A stretch of 64,000 bases of DNA. It comes from Macrosoma leucophasiata (taxonomy: Eukaryota; Arthropoda; Insecta; Lepidoptera; Hedylidae). The stretch spans positions 3,100,001 through 3,164,000 of the forward strand of contig JAWQUS010000017.1 of NCBI GenBank assembly GCA_036365455.1, in the 5' to 3' direction. This document shows positions 32,148 to 42,573 of this stretch, piece after piece; position 1 is the first letter of the stretch, and the number at the start of each line of letters is the position of its first letter. Both the position numbers and the translations under genes were made by a program. The notes under the pieces were generated by a model. It ran no database searches and was not told where the DNA came from. It saw only the letters and a program-made list of their open reading frames with translations.

Positions 32148-32210
32148 CGCGTAGCAAGTAGCTGACTGCTACCGTAAGCCTTACGGTAGCAGTCAGCTAC
32201 TTGCCACGCG
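32148..32210. repeat. Near-perfect long palindrome
   Basis: 32154-32178 and 32180-32204 are exact complements around a single central C; beyond one mismatch the pairing extends five more bases (GCGT/ACGC side). Such a structure is easily lost in cloning and may be a foldback insertion. Confidence 0.85.
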
Positions 32211-32329
32211 AAAAAATGATTTTTTTATTTTGAGGTGAACATATCTTTATTGTCGTTGTGATTAGAAAGTCGATGATACAAAAAAAAGATCCGTACGAAT
32301 TGCTACCTCTTCCTTTTTTTGGAAGTTGC

Positions 32330-32745
32330 TTATAAATAAGCGACAGTAAAAAGACAAACACGTAAGTTCATAAGATTTAACGTGAGCGTAAATAAGATAC
32401 GAAGCATCAAACTGTGTCTATTACGGATGTAGCGTCCACTACATTAAGGCGCCAGCTAGTGAAACACACATGAAACCTCACAGTACTTGTCTAGTACGAT
32501 AGATGGCGTGCAATCGAATTACATCGCACATGCAAAAATTTCTCAAGAGTTGGCATATATACAACTTTCCAACGTTAACCGTTGAGCCGCGGCCCGCCAG
32601 GCACAATCACCTCGCCTAGTCGGAGGATCCTCCCTTTTTGTCGGAGGAACACTTCCACCCGTTCCTCCACATGTACATTTATGAAGGTTTCACTTCTAGT
32701 ACGTGTGAATTGCATACATATTAAAATTTATTTAAAAGATTTAAG
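32330..32745 (+). repeat. Copy of the 19095 repeat with a 275-bp insertion
   Basis: GTTCATAAGATTTAACGTGA (32365) and GAAGGTTTCACTTCTAGTAC (32683) match neighbouring parts of the repeat at 19095-19320. The extra DNA 32405-32680 is GC-richer and has TCGGAGGATCCTCC (32620s) and CGGAGGAAC motifs; not identified. Confidence 0.5.
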
Positions 32746-33489
32746 TACATAGATTTTTTACATTTTTGATCAATTTTAGGCGCAGTAGAGAAATACGTAT
32801 ATTATTTAATATTTAATTAAAAATTTAATTAATTATTTTAGGTCACTGGTTTAGAAATGTGTACCAATTTTTCCCGCATCCGTACCAGTACTTTCAGTAA
32901 AAATTTGCTGTGGCAGACGGATAGACAGAGACGGGCTACCATCTGGGTTCTCATAATAAAATAACTATGAAAAATACATCTTTTGTGCAATTAAGACGCG
33001 GCGCTTGCAACGCTTTCAATCTGACAACACATCAAAAGCTTTTCGCAAGTGTCAAGAGTAGAGTGCGGCCCATTCGACGGATGACTGCCCATTTGGCTTG
33101 GAGCGGACGGCAAGGAAAAAAAATTCGGAATCTTTCTGTTTTCAGCTGTGCCCCTGTACGGTGGGTGACACAAGTATGTTTTTAAGTGTAAAAATCTTTG
33201 TTCTGCGATTAAATACGTTGATTTTGTTAGAATAAAAACCTTTTTACTTCACCGTGTCATGAGTGCTGAAAACTTTTCCCATTAAATTACTTGTTTATTT
33301 AGAATTTGTATTCTTTAATTAGTCGGGTCAAATGCTATAAAATTAACCATGCCGCCACTGCTAAACAGAGGTCTCAGGTGTAATCCTAGGAAAGTTTGTG
33401 TTATTGGTAGACCATCAATATTGAGACCAGCCAGGGTTATTAATACTGAGTTACTGACCACCTAGTTTCATGTAGGTAGTGAGAAAGTT
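32746..33489. other. No recognisable feature
   Basis: Overlapping short frames at 32967-33185 (plus) and 32991-33173 (minus) lack motifs. Confidence 0.45.
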
Positions 33490-33777
33490 TTACTGTTGGT
33501 CGAGTTCTAGTGTCGGAGTTTGATGGCGTAGGCACTACCGCATTATCTTATCTATCTGCCGCCAAATGTTAGTGTTTAGCATTACTGTGTTCCGGTTAGA
33601 TGGCTTTATAATAATTATCACAGATTGAAAACCTCTTCCTTCAGACTCTTTCTTCTCGACTTCAGAAGTGGAAATGCATCTACAATTTGACCTTCGGTTT
33701 TTGTGTAGATGTTTATAGGCTACAGTTATCGTCAATGAGAACTACATGCTTGTTTGTCACCATCATATCAAAAAAAA
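33490..33777 (+). mobile_element. SINE-A copy, diverged
   Basis: TACTGTTGGTCGAGTTCTAG to the A run, with many substitutions; GTAGGCACTACCGCATTATC and ACTGTGTTCCGGTTAGATGG remain clear. Confidence 0.8.
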
Positions 33778-34270
33778 GTATGTGAAATAAAGAAAAACAT
33801 AAATATAGTAGCACGCGGGTTAATATTCACTGGTACCATGATATTATACATATGTTAGTGGTACATTGTCAGCTATGAGGGTCACTGGAATCTCCTGAAA
33901 ATTAAATAGCATTTACCTGTTAACGGTTAAAATTTGCATGTACTGTTATATGAAGTTATTGACAGCTCTCTATTTGCTTGTTTCTTCCTTTTTTATTTTT
34001 GTTCCTATTATTGTTGTTTTTTTAAATCCTTTTTTATTTTTAAAGCGTTGTGTAATTAATTTTATTCTCGCTGTTCACTAAATATATAGCTGTTAAGATG
34101 TAAACAAATAAAATGGTTCTAGCGGAAGACCACCGCTGGTTGTTTTACAATCAGCAAAATGCTGTGGTAGAACGAATTTATACCGACGCCCAAAAAATAT
34201 AATTGCTATTTATAATATGTTCAATGTTGTAGAACTTAGATACATTGTTATAAATAAACATTTTTTCTTT
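33778..34270. other. No recognisable feature
   Basis: AT-rich; nothing identified. Confidence 0.45.
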
Positions 34271-34470
34271 CTTATTACATTCTGTTGATACCGATTTTAA
34301 TTACTAAGTATTTTTGGAGCATTATTTGTTTTATTTTTGTTTACTTTGACATATTATTATTAATCAACGCATCAGTTGTTAAAATTCGCTTTAATTTTGT
34401 ATTTGTTATTTGACCTATCACTAGCAAATTCTGTTATTTCCAAGTAAATTAATACATTTTTGAGTTTGAG
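34271..34470 (+). repeat. Repeat B copy
   Basis: CATTCTGTTGATACCG, TTTGTTTACTTTGACATATT, ATCAGTTGTTAAAATTCGC and TATTTCCAAGT recur at 56665-56830; a piece also lies at about 375-425. Possibly the 3' part of an unrecognised retroelement. Confidence 0.6.
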
Positions 34471-34734
34471 TTTATATAGCTCTGATAGCGGGTTATTCGT
34501 CAACTCGACACGGACGACCGGACACACGTATGTCCAGTTGGTTAAACTTGAAATTGTAATGACTTGTTATTTCGTCGTCTGGACACGACAATATTTTTGC
34601 GTGTGTCCACATAGTGAAACTTAAAAAAAATACCATTTTGTTTTCGCCAACTGGACACACGTTCACATTTTAACAGAATTCATGTCAAAGTACAGTCACG
34701 CAGCTTATTTTTCAAGACAAAGGACTTCATTTAG

Positions 34735-34925
34735 TTGCCAATATCCCAACTATCCGTCAACCGAACAATGGCGGTCAAACCATTCCAATGGGGCAGTAGT
34801 AAGTAATTGCAATAATGCAGGATGGGCAGCAGCGTCCTGCGATGAAACTACCGCCACCGCGATCGCCAACTTATATGCCAAGCGTGGCGATTGTGGCAGG
34901 GGGGAGGGTATGTATCCGTATATGT
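34735..34925 (+). mobile_element. SINE-C body inside the TIR element
   Basis: CGAACAATGGCGGTCAAACC, ATTCCAATGGGGCAGTAG, GATGAAACTACCGCCACCGC and AAGCGTGGCGATTGTGG follow the SINE-C order. The plus frame 34682-34945 reads through it and is not a gene. Confidence 0.75.
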
Positions 34926-34959
34926 ATATGAGGGTATTTATGTAATGAGGGTATGTAAT

Positions 34960-35745
34960 AATATGGCTAATACAGTAAAACTTGAACAGTTTCAGCATGT
35001 AGATCGCATCGGTATTCTCGTATTTGCCCATCACATCTGTGCGTTCACCGCTAATTAAACCCCATTCATTGTAGCACCACAGTTCCAGGGCATTCCGCTC
35101 GCCGTTGATAAGAGTATCGGTATCCTGGGCGTTGACATATCGAACGAAGTGCAATTTGGGAGTCACATTGAGTGTATGACCAAGTTGGCATCCAAAAAGT
35201 TGGGGTGCTTAACAAAGCGAGGCAGTATTTCACATCGGGGCAGCTATTACAGCTTTATAAGGCTCAAGTGCGGCCCCATCTGGAATACTGCTCTCATTTG
35301 TGGGCGGGAGCCCCCAAATACCAGCTTGGTCCACTTGACTCCCTACAAAAACGCGCCGTTCGTATTGTTAACGATCCAGGACTTACCGACAGGCTCGAAC
35401 ATCTGAGCCTGCGCAGAGACATTGGGAGTTTGTGCGTGTTGTACCATCTCTACAATGGTGAGTGCTCTGCTGAACTGTTTGACATGGTGCCACCGTCTCT
35501 TTTTCTACACCGTACTACCCGCCGAAGAGAGAAGTTCCACCCACACCGACTGGACACCTGGCAGTGCTCAACGGTGCGGTTTTCACGTTCGTTCCTGCCC
35601 AGAACGTGTAAATTATGGAACGAACTTCCCTCTGAGGTGTTCCCTAGGTGCTACAATATGGGGTTCTTCAAAAATGGCGTCAAAAGAGTCCTTCAGGGCT
35701 GGCAGCGCGTTGGCAACTCCCCTGGGGTTGCAAATGTTCATATAA
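34960..35745 (+). pseudogene. CR1-like LINE reverse transcriptase C-terminal fragment
   Basis: In plus frames: CAFTAN, a stop, TPFIVAPQFQGIPLAVDKSI and GILGVDISNEVQFGSHIE, then after a shift near 35200 NKARQYFTSGQLLQLYKAQV, RPHLEYCSHLWAGAP, and FLPRTCKLWNELPSEVF. This is the region after the RT palm of lepidopteran CR1-like LINEs. It lacks endonuclease and YADD and has at least one stop and frameshift. The open piece spans 35172-35777. The minus frame 34750-35166 looks protein-like but is its antisense shadow. Confidence 0.85.
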
Positions 35746-35997
35746 ATATGGCTTTGATAATAAATACAGAAATTTAATTGCTACTTTAAATTATAACTAC
35801 TTCATTTTTTGTGATATTTGAAGTAATGATTTTAAATTATTATGTATATTTAGAGAATATTGGCTATTTTTACTCTTTTCCTATAGGTAGTCAAACCGTG
35901 TCTTTATTTTAATAAATCGTACTTTAATTTGATTGTTTGAAACATATTTGTTTTATTTTAAAATTTAAACCATTAGGATTTAGCAGCAAACATATGA

Positions 35998-36150
35998 GTC
36001 AGTTTATTTTCATAATGCAGTACTAGATTTTGCTCGCGATTTCGTCTATTTGACTTTACTGTAAAGTTTCATCCAAATCCATCCAGTAGTTTTTTCTTGA
36101 AAGAGTACAAACATCCATACTCACAAACTTTAGCATTTAAAATATTAAGT
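35998..36150 (-). repeat. Repeat J fragment inside the TIR element
   Basis: TTTTGCTCGCGATTTCGTCT, AAGTTTCATCCAAATCCATC, CAGTAGTTTTTTCTTGAAAG and AACTTTAGCATTTAAAATAT resemble the widespread repeat J. Confidence 0.6.
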
Positions 36151-36390
36151 AGGATGTAATAAACCAGAAGATTATGCACATGACTGTACCTTTTTTGCAA
36201 AAAAAAGTGATAGCGTCCAGTTGGTGAAAACATAAAAGTGGTTTTATTTAAGTTTCACCATGTGGACACACGCAAAAATATTGTCGTGTCCAGACGACGA
36301 AATAACAAGTCATTACAATTTCAAGTTTAACCAACTGGACATAAGTGTGTCCGGTCGTCCGTGTCGAGTTGACGAATAACCCCTGATAGC

Positions 36391-36892
36391 AACTGAATCT
36401 GAACTAAAACACAACCTTTGTCGCCGAGGGTACAGTCATTAAATGTCCTTAATCGAATGAGTGTCGTTCAAGCGATAACAGGTTGTCGTAACATTATCAT
36501 TGGCCGGGCAAATCGAATTTTTGGTGAAAATAAAAAATCCGATTGCCCTGGTAGCTTAATGGAAGTGGGTCAATACTGTGCTTGGTGTCCTGGGTACAAT
36601 CTGTGAATGGGACACAAAGGAAAAAAACGGTCTCTTATGGGGTCACTTTAAGGGGATAGAAATAAAATGAAAAATCAAGGTTTGGAGAACCAAAACGGCT
36701 AAGAAACTTTATTGAGTTAAACTTATTTCTTTTTTATTCAATCAAAATAAGTGGTTTTGAAGTTATTCAAGAAAACATACGAAACTTGACCAACTTCCTT
36801 AAGTATTTCTGAAACTAAGGAACCATAAAAAAATAGGTAAGTATTATAAATAATTCTTAACTACGTATATATTAGAAAAAAAAACTGTTTAT
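36391..36892. other. No recognisable feature
   Basis: The 62-codon plus frame at 36418-36606 has no motif. Confidence 0.45.
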
Positions 36893-37186
36893 AGTAGATA
36901 TTTTTTTTACGTAATGGAAGTGGCAAACAAGCTTACAGATTACATTGATGTTAAGTGATGACGGTAGCCTATAGACACCCACATAAAGGTCAAGGTCAAA
37001 ATGCAGTTGCGTTACCACTCCTGAGGCCTAAGGTTTTATGCCTCCGTGCCGGAAATTACAGGGCAGTACATTACCACCTGACCGGAACATGATAGTGCTG
37101 AACACTACTATTTAGCGGCAAGTATATTAGATAATGCGGTGGTGCCTACGCCCGCGAGCTCCGTCACTGGAGCTCTAAACCCAGTA
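36893..37186 (-). mobile_element. SINE-A copy
   Basis: Full reverse-strand copy from a T run through TACGTAATGGAAGTGGCAAA to GGAGCTCTAAACCCAGTA. Confidence 0.85.
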
Positions 37187-37344
37187 AAAATTAATATCAA
37201 GCTAAAAAATAATTAGATTGTTTTTAATTTTTATACCGATACTATGTTTCTTGCATTTGCTTTTCATTGCAGATACATTAGGATTACTTACTTCTTCCAA
37301 GAAACCTTTTACTTTTTTCTAAACTAATGAAATGCTATAGATAC

Positions 37345-37367
37345 TGGTGGGATAGTTGCAGTGAAGG
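37345..37367 (+). mobile_element. SINE-A 5' tip, split by LINE
   Basis: TACTGGTGGGATAGTTGCAG is the SINE-A start. The rest of the copy resumes right of the LINE at about 40893 and runs to 41157. Confidence 0.65.
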
Positions 37368-40300
37368 AGAATCAGAATCAGAATCAGAAACTCATTTATT
37401 CATTTAGGGTGACAGGCACCTCTTATGACACGTCAAAAACAAACAAAATAAATTAAAGCGAATAACAATTGATATACATGTGAAACAAGATAAAAAATAT
37501 ATGTAAAGTCAAGAATATCACTAAGATAAAACTAAATGTCATAAACTAATGTAAAAAGTATATCAGTAAAATGTCTCTTTTCCCCTTTACAAACTGATAA
37601 CAAAGAGTAAAAAGAAAAGAAAAAGAGTCATTCTTTGTCATTCACCGGCAAAGTTCCAAAGGCCAATATGATCTGAGAAAAACTTGCCGGAAAAAACTCA
37701 GTCGGCTCTTTTAAAAATATCTCTTAGGCATATTTTTACAATTTTCCATAATTTAAACAGGCTTAAAATTAACAATATAATATCAACATTACACTTTGAT
37801 TATTACATTTAACACCTTTGTGGAGCTAGATCAGCATTTAGCCAAACATTTCTATCCTTGAGATAGTCCTCGAGTTTGTAGTAAGCCTTTTTACATAGAG
37901 TGCGTTTAATTAATGCTTTGAATTTACCATCGGTGAGTTCAGCAATCCCGGCTGGGATCTTGTTATAAAATTCTACACTATATTTTAGGAAAGATGTATT
38001 AGTTTTCGTCAGTCGAAAACTTGGCAGAGACAACTTGTTCTTATTCCTCGTATTATAACTATGCCTATCGGAGATTTTATCAAACAGATGTAGATTTTTC
38101 CTCACGAAAAGTATATTTTCATAGATGTAATGGCAAGGGACTGTCATTATATTTATTTCTTTAAATAGTTCTTTCAAAGAATCACGACTACGTAAGTTAT
38201 ACATCGCTCTAATGGCCCTCTTTTGTAATACAAAAATTGATTGTATGTCAGCCGCTCGACCCCACAATAAAATACCATAGGACATGACACTGTGAAAATA
38301 GCTAAAATAAACAAGTCTTGCAGGGTCTATATCAGTTAATTGCCTAATTTTTCGAACAGCATAAGCTGCGGCACTCAGACGTTTCGCTAACTGCCTAATA
38401 TGTGGTCCCCATTGTAACTTCGAGTCAAGCGTTATTCCCAAGAAGGTAGCGTCATCAACAAATTGAATTTTGTCATTGTTTATAAAAATGTCTCCTTCTT
38501 TACTTTTTACATTAGGGAGGGTAAAACGGATACATTTGGTTTTTTTACTATTCAGTGCAAGATTATTGACAGTAAACCATTTATGTACTTCTCCTATGAC
38601 CTTATTTACAGTATCGTAATCTGGATTCCGTCTGTTCATTTTAAAAACTATTGAAGTATCGTCTGCAAATAAAATTGTTTTGGGCATACTATTAGGCATC
38701 AAATGAAGTAAATCATTAACGTAGACTAAAAACAGAAATGGTCCTAATATTGAGCCCTGTGGGACACCCATTCCTGTCTTTGCACCTTGAGATTTTACTC
38801 CATTCACTTGAACTACTTGTTCCCGATCCTTAAGGTATGATTGAACAAGTTGAAGAGCTTTATTTTCAAGTCCATAATGATCAAGTTTGCCAATTAATGT
38901 ATTGTGGTCCACGCAGTCGAACGCCTTTGAAAGGTCGCAAAATATACCTATAGCATCTTGTGAATCCTCCCAAGCTTCAAAAATATGTTTTAATAAAGCA
39001 ACACCGGCATCGGTTGTACAACGTCCTTTTGTAAAACCAAATTGCTGTTCGTGTAAGATGTTATTTGTATTGAAATGTTGCAGCAATTGAGTAAGCATCA
39101 GTTTTTCGAACACTTTACTGAGAACGGGCAGAATAGATACCGGTCTATAATTATTAGGGTTTTTATTGTCACCTGATTTAAATAGCGGTATAACTTTACT
39201 AAACTTTAATAAATCTGGAAAGACTCCCTGATCAATACATAAGTTAAAAATTGATGCTAAGTAAGGAGCTAAGGTATCTATAATCGACTTACACACCACA
39301 ACAGACATGCCATAAATATCTTCGGTAGCTTTTATTTTAATTTGATGAAAAGCTGATCTTACAGACTGTGGGCTAACATGTTTAAACCTAAATTGAATAG
39401 TACAAGCTTCTACGTTATTTTTCAGAATATCAATGGATAATAAAGAGGATGAGTTTAAGGGTTTTGTAATTTCAAAGGGAATCTTAGCAAAGTATTCTAC
39501 AAAGTGCTGCGCAATGTCAGGATTCGAACTCACAGTACCCTGAGATGTCTCCAAAATCACGCGACCATCACTCCGTTTATTTTTGCTTGCTTCACTATTT
39601 ATTACTTTCCACGTAGCCTTCATCTTATCGTCTGAATTTATTATTTTCCTACTCAAATATATAGACTTTGCCTTTTGACACACATTTTTGTAAATTTTTG
39701 AATATGTAGCAATATATTTATTAAGTTTTTCATTTTGCATACAATTCTTAAGGCCATATAATTCGAATAATCTCTCCCTACTTTTACGAATGCCAGTTGT
39801 AGCCCAATCACAGAAACTAAATTTATATTTGGTAGATTTAGTTTTAATTTTAAATGTTTTATTAAATTGTGTATTAAGTACCTTAAAAATTTGCTCATAA
39901 CAATTATTTGCACTACTTAAATCAAACTTTTGAGAATATAACTCTTTAGTTAACATGTCATTAAAATAGTTTAATTTAGCAGAAGTTATTTGTCTGTATG
40001 TTTTTTGTGTTATATTTTTACTATTAGCAGTGGCAAAAGTCATTATTTGCCCGCTATGATCCGAAGGCATGCAGTTAACAATATTTTTATCTAAATATTT
40101 AAGATCACAAAATATATTATCAATACAAGTTGCTGAGGTTGGACTCACTCGAGTGGGTTCCAAAAAAACATTACTTAGATTGAACGACATAAAAAGATTC
40201 AATAGTCTACAACTATTATAGCTATTTTCCAAAATATTAATGTTGAAATCTCCACATACAATAACAGATTTTTTACTAGAACAAGCTTTTTTCAATACAT

Positions 40301-40885
40301 CCTCCATAGTGGAGTCAAATACGTTAATGTTTTGGTAATTTGGTGGTCTGTAAACGCACACTATTATATGCTTCTCCAGCTCAACACAAGATATTTCCGC
40401 AACATGTTCCACTGATAAGTCAACTATGTCCCTACGTTCCCTGGAATTGATTGAATTCTTTATCATAATAAGAGTACCTCCATGATGCATAGTTTTTCGG
40501 GTATAACAACTTACTACAGAGTAATTTTTATAATTAATCAACACTTGGTTTTCTTTCAACCAATGCTCAGTTAAACAAATAATATCAAATTGAAGTTTCT
40601 CTAATACTAATTCTAATTGCAATATCTTAGAAGGGAACCCTTGAATGTTTTGGTGAAATAATACCAAATGACTACTTCTGTTTAACATAGGAGTGCCAGA
40701 AGATACCGATTTATTTGAATGCTTGTTATTGGTAACTTCCTTTGTCTTAAAATCTAGTTTAAATTATAATAATACAGAGTTCGTCCTCCATCCCCATAAC
40801 CACCACTAGACAGCGAGGCCATACAGTGTGTATTTCCTCGCTGTGCTGGAGAATACTCCACGTCTCTAGTGATGGAAGATGTAGA
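37368..40885 (-). mobile_element. Non-LTR retrotransposon with intact ORF2-like frame
   Basis: Minus strand, about 3.5 kb. The 3' end at the left is a short tandem tail (GAATCAGAATCAGAATCAGA on the plus strand, i.e. TTCTGA units), then a 420-bp 3' UTR, then the 959-codon frame. Upstream of the ATG only about 200 bases remain, containing a foldback (CAGCGAGG/CCTCGCTG, CACTAGA/TCTAGTG at 40803-40868). No separate gag-like ORF1 is seen, so either it is 5'-truncated or the clade lacks it. Inserted into a plus-strand SINE-A. Confidence 0.85.
37809..40688 (-). CDS. Endonuclease-reverse transcriptase of LINE
   Basis: 959 codons, uninterrupted. Residues about 8-215 form an apurinic-type endonuclease: HQN at 12-14, E41, Y113RPP, GDFN at 146-149 and SDHS at 209-212. 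Reverse transcriptase spans about 480-760: NNYRPVSILPVLSKVFEK at 512-529, DLSKAFDCVDH at 585-595, GVPQGSILGP at 641-650 and catalytic FADD at 674-677. The C-terminal 200 residues resemble the connection region of CR1/Jockey-group proteins. It would nick the target and copy its RNA in place. All catalytic residues are present. Start chosen at the ATG after a stop; a longer original N-terminus is possible. Plus-strand frames 38463-38654 and 38887-39090 are shadows. Confidence 0.9.
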   Translation of the reverse strand: MLNRSSHLVLFHQNIQGFPSKILQLELVLEKLQFDIICLTEHWLKENQVLINYKNYSVVSCYTRKTMHHGGTLIMIKNSINSRERRDIVDLSVEHVAEISCVELEKHIIVCVYRPPNYQNINVFDSTMEDVLKKACSSKKSVIVCGDFNINILENSYNSCRLLNLFMSFNLSNVFLEPTRVSPTSATCIDNIFCDLKYLDKNIVNCMPSDHSGQIMTFATANSKNITQKTYRQITSAKLNYFNDMLTKELYSQKFDLSSANNCYEQIFKVLNTQFNKTFKIKTKSTKYKFSFCDWATTGIRKSRERLFELYGLKNCMQNEKLNKYIATYSKIYKNVCQKAKSIYLSRKIINSDDKMKATWKVINSEASKNKRSDGRVILETSQGTVSSNPDIAQHFVEYFAKIPFEITKPLNSSSLLSIDILKNNVEACTIQFRFKHVSPQSVRSAFHQIKIKATEDIYGMSVVVCKSIIDTLAPYLASIFNLCIDQGVFPDLLKFSKVIPLFKSGDNKNPNNYRPVSILPVLSKVFEKLMLTQLLQHFNTNNILHEQQFGFTKGRCTTDAGVALLKHIFEAWEDSQDAIGIFCDLSKAFDCVDHNTLIGKLDHYGLENKALQLVQSYLKDREQVVQVNGVKSQGAKTGMGVPQGSILGPFLFLVYVNDLLHLMPNSMPKTILFADDTSIVFKMNRRNPDYDTVNKVIGEVHKWFTVNNLALNSKKTKCIRFTLPNVKSKEGDIFINNDKIQFVDDATFLGITLDSKLQWGPHIRQLAKRLSAAAYAVRKIRQLTDIDPARLVYFSYFHSVMSYGILLWGRAADIQSIFVLQKRAIRAMYNLRSRDSLKELFKEINIMTVPCHYIYENILFVRKNLHLFDKISDRHSYNTRNKNKLSLPSFRLTKTNTSFLKYSVEFYNKIPAGIAELTDGKFKALIKRTLCKKAYYKLEDYLKDRNVWLNADLAPQRC

Positions 40886-40892
40886 CTGAGGT

Positions 40893-41157
40893 TCAATATA
40901 GCTTGAGGGCGTGGTGCCTACGCCCGTATTACCTAATCAATCTGCCTCCAAATGGTAGTGCTCAGCACTATCGTGTTCCTGTTAGATGGTAATGTAAGGC
41001 CACGTAATAACTATCACAGAGACATAACAACTAAGGTCTCGGGGGTAGAAACGTATCTGCATTTTGACCTCTAGTCTTTGTGTGAGTGTCTATAGGCTGC
41101 AGTCATCGCGTAACATCAATGTGAACTGCATTTGCCACCTCTACAACATAAAAAAAT
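40893..41157 (+). mobile_element. SINE-A remainder right of the LINE
   Basis: TTCAATATAGCTTGAGGGCG, CTATCGTGTTCCTGTTAGAT, TGCATTTTGACCTCTAG and an A run at the end. Belongs with 37345-37367. Confidence 0.8.
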
Positions 41158-41408
41158 TAAATGTCTAAAAAACATTCACGAATGAAACTCATCGAATTAT
41201 ATTTCTTTCAATTCATTATTCATACTGAGAGAAGTTCAGGCGATATTTCCTAACTCTCTGAATTTAAATATATGGAAAGAACTCGGTTATTGAATTATTT
41301 AGATCGACATGGAGATGAGGTCGATGCAGTTTGATATAAAAACACAGATTGGGTATTCAAATGTAGGTAACATATAAAAATACGTTTATCACGCCTATAA
41401 TAACTGCC

Positions 41409-41640
41409 TCGGTAGCCTAGTGGTAGCAGGCCACTACTACTACGCTGAGGTCCTGGGTTCGATTCCCGGGTAGGGGGTTATCAGAGATAATGGTGTAAAG
41501 TCCTTTATCTCTTGTTCTATTGGGATAATTCCATTTTCTGGTATTTTTCCGGTACCTCGAAGTTTGATAATGTGCCCGGGATGTTTGTTGATGTAACAAA
41601 GTTTTGACAACGCTCCTAATTATATGTAATCCACCTGTCA
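41409..41640 (+). mobile_element. SINE-B, 5' part
   Basis: Plus-strand head GCCTCGGTAGCCTAGTGGTA and box B GGGTTCGATTCCCGGG are intact; the body decays after GATAATGTGCCCGGGATG and the RTE-like tail is missing. Confidence 0.8.
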
Positions 41641-41695
41641 AATCCGCGGAATAGTTTCGAAGATGTTATATCTTCGAAACTATACCGCGGATTTG
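41637..41695. repeat. Hairpin with 26-bp arms
   Basis: TCAAATCCGCGG-ATAGTTTCGAAGA pairs with TCTTCGAAACTAT-CCGCGGATTTGA around a 7-base loop, with one unpaired position per arm. Confidence 0.8.
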
Positions 41696-41764
41696 ATCGT
41701 TTCTGTTATTCTTTTTCAATCGCTATCAGTTTTCTGGAAAAACATTTACTATAAACGTATATTT

Positions 41765-42106
41765 ATATTACGAACTAACTACCCGGCCTGGCTTCGCGCG
41801 GGTGCAATGTAGATTGTAACTGGTAATTTAATGCTATTCTCAATTATCAATTGCTACCCATTAATTTATTTAAAACGATGATTGAAGACTGACTATTAAA
41901 TTAAGGGCCGTAAGGTTAACAACAAGGACAACAGAAAAAGTTAGAATAGAAAGGGTTAGTAGAATAAAAAAAAATCTGAGCAACTATCCTTTTTTTTGTA
42001 AAACCCTTCTCCGGACAATTACAAATTCATCAAAAAAAGTAATTACCGAAATGGGTGCAGCCGTTTTTGAGTTTTGCGCTCAGCAACATATTATGTATGT
42101 AACGGA
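41765..42106 (+). repeat. Unclassified dispersed repeat split by RTE-like LINE
   Basis: CCCGGCCTGGCTTCGCGCGG near 41782 and GGTGCAGCCGTTTTTGAG near 42054 mark a common lepidopteran repeat of the repeat J type. Confidence 0.55.
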
Positions 42107-42119
42107 ATTTTTGAGTTTA

Positions 42120-42376
42120 TGTATGTATGTATGTATGTATCTTCACGCCAGGTGGCGAATGTGGATGGTTTCAGAGGCCCAGTAAGGCCAAGGCTGACCT
42201 ACCATGACCAAATAGGTCGAGTTCTGTCTGATGGTGGGGTCAAAAGTCTTAGGAATCGGCGTGCATGTATGAAGAGAATGATAAAGGTAGACGAGGCACG
42301 AGAGGTTTGTCTGAACCGGGATATCTGGCGCTCTACACTCTCTGCCCACCCCGTTAGGGACCTGGCGTGAAGATAC
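42120..42376 (+). pseudogene. RTE-like LINE insertion with an inverted tail piece
   Basis: The left 35 bases are a reversed copy of the LINE 3' end (TATG repeats, then ATCTTCACGCCAGG); from about 42155 the plus-strand 3' end of the LINE follows (GCGAATGTGGATGGTTTCAG to CCTGGCGTGAAGATAC). The insertion is framed by ATTTTTGAGTTTA at 42107-42119 and 42377-42389. The frame 42074-42370 is the C-terminal LINE peptide with an added start. Confidence 0.85.
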
Positions 42377-42573
42377 ATTTTTGAGTTTAATTATAATCTA
42401 TCTCTGTCTCTCAGCCGTCTCTGAGATTGGCGTGTACAAACATACAGTCAGCGAGACAAAAAATGATAGTTATTGTTTTGAGTTCTATTGCTCTTGTAAA
42501 GCTCCCCCGCAATAGTTTTTTTTCATATAAGTACTTACTATGTGCTCAGTTACAATTTTATTACATTACTTTT

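Larger units (their letters stand above)
34490..36382. mobile_element. 1.9-kb TIR element with 8-bp target duplication
   Basis: Terminal inverted repeats of about 160-175 bp, starting GGGTTATTCGTCAACTCG, lie at 34490-34665 and 36208-36382 and are almost identical. CTGATAGC flanks both ends (34482-34489 and 36383-36390). The long TIRs and 8-bp duplication could fit a MULE-like or other 8-bp-TSD superfamily; TIR tips do not look like typical hAT. No transposase inside: the cargo is a SINE-C, a CR1-like LINE fragment and a repeat J piece. Non-autonomous. Confidence 0.85.

Noticed and set aside
34750..35166. 138-codon minus frame that looks like a captured host exon (ELWCYNEWGLISGERTDV)
   Set aside because: The plus strand of the same stretch reads as a CR1-like LINE (CAFTAN, then VAPQFQGIPLAVDKSI and GILGVDISNEVQF), so the minus frame is an antisense shadow.
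36418..36606. 62-codon frame near the TIR element as its transposase remnant
   Set aside because: It lies outside the TIR boundaries (element ends at 36382) and has no catalytic motif.
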